From contig SHYX01000043.1 in assembly GCA_009692585.1 (NCBI GenBank), positions 1 through 39,409 on the forward strand: DNA of 39,409 nucleotides, in the 5' to 3' direction. Source of the stretch: Myxococcales bacterium (GTDB lineage Bacteria; Myxococcota; UBA796; SXON01). Below, in pieces: positions 39,307-39,409 of this stretch. The notes beneath the pieces were generated by a model. It saw only the letters and a list, made by a program, of their open reading frames with translations, had not been told where the DNA came from and searched no databases. The position numbers and the translations under genes were made by a program. Within the stretch, counting starts at the first letter, position 1. Every line of letters begins with the position of its first letter.

Positions 39307-39409
39307 CCGGCGAGTAGATGCCGGCGGTGAGGCTGGCCAGGAGCATGTCGATGACGTTGTGCCGGCTGGACGTGCTCCACACGCCCTTGTCGCCGCAGAC
39401 GCTCTGCCC
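39278..39409 (-). CDS. Bor-like lipoprotein, C-terminal end (start beyond window)
   Basis: The last 43 codons of a minus-strand gene enter from the right edge and end at TGA 39278-39280. They read GQSVCGDKGVWS, HNVIDMLLASLTAGIYSP and VTVVVTCKG, which follows the end of Bor family proteins (V.....N.LL..IT.GIY.P..V.V.C). Bor is a lambda-encoded serum-resistance outer-membrane lipoprotein; chromosomal relatives are common. Only the fragment is visible, so the call is tentative. Confidence 0.6.
   Translation of the reverse strand, partial: GQSVCGDKGVWSTSSRHNVIDMLLASLTAGIYSPVTVVVTCKG

Overview
GC-rich chromosomal window that looks like a Myxococcota-type (former deltaproteobacterial) bacterium. 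The evidence is a C-terminal MYXO-CTERM-like anchor on a GH25 lysozyme, MopE-like calcium-motif debris, many lipoproteins with very short signal peptides and Asp/Ser/Thr-rich linkers, and choice-of-anchor/VWA lipoproteins. The assignment is inferred from these features; no ribosomal marker is present.

Layout. 1-6.5 kb: Uma2-type nuclease (cut by the edge), a small cytochrome c divergent from a membrane urate-hydroxylase-like protein (PuuD N-terminal domain only), a decayed MopE/beta-helix lipoprotein, a Wzi-like outer-membrane barrel, a PNGase F-like lipoprotein and an unknown protein. 6.5-12.3 kb: mnmG, an unknown lipoprotein paired with a GT-C membrane glycosyltransferase, an IS66 transposase scrap and a fatty acid desaturase. 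12.3-16.9 kb: the accessory stretch, with short broken ORFs, a large serine recombinase whose reading frame ends inside an antisense tRNA-Pro(CGG), and a halogenase-like flavoprotein with a foreign-looking C-terminus. 16.9-25.3 kb: Nudix hydrolase, nitrilase-family amidase, GH25/golvesin lysozyme, M28 peptidase, 2OG-Fe(II) oxygenase, ASH/VWA lipoprotein and metG. 25.3-27.6 kb: an unknown protein, then a two-gene operon of a gp25-like baseplate protein and a membrane protein with an N-terminal ubiquitin-like fold and a C-terminal C4HC3 zinc finger. 27.6-34.4 kb: TRAP transporter genes dctP, dctQ and dctM, with a sulfatase-like membrane protein, a small YLDPGTGSY protein and a NoeA-like methyltransferase lying between dctP and dctQM. 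34.6-38.9 kb: an overlapping MBOAT acyltransferase and two SGNH hydrolases, an O-acetylation cassette for a surface glycan. The right edge holds a small membrane protein and the end of a Bor-like lipoprotein.

The most unusual item is the gp25 + Ubl-TM-C4HC3 pair. The envelope theme (Wzi, GT-C, sulfatase-like protein, MBOAT/SGNH, lysozyme) runs through the window. No CRISPR array, rRNA or complete insertion sequence was seen.
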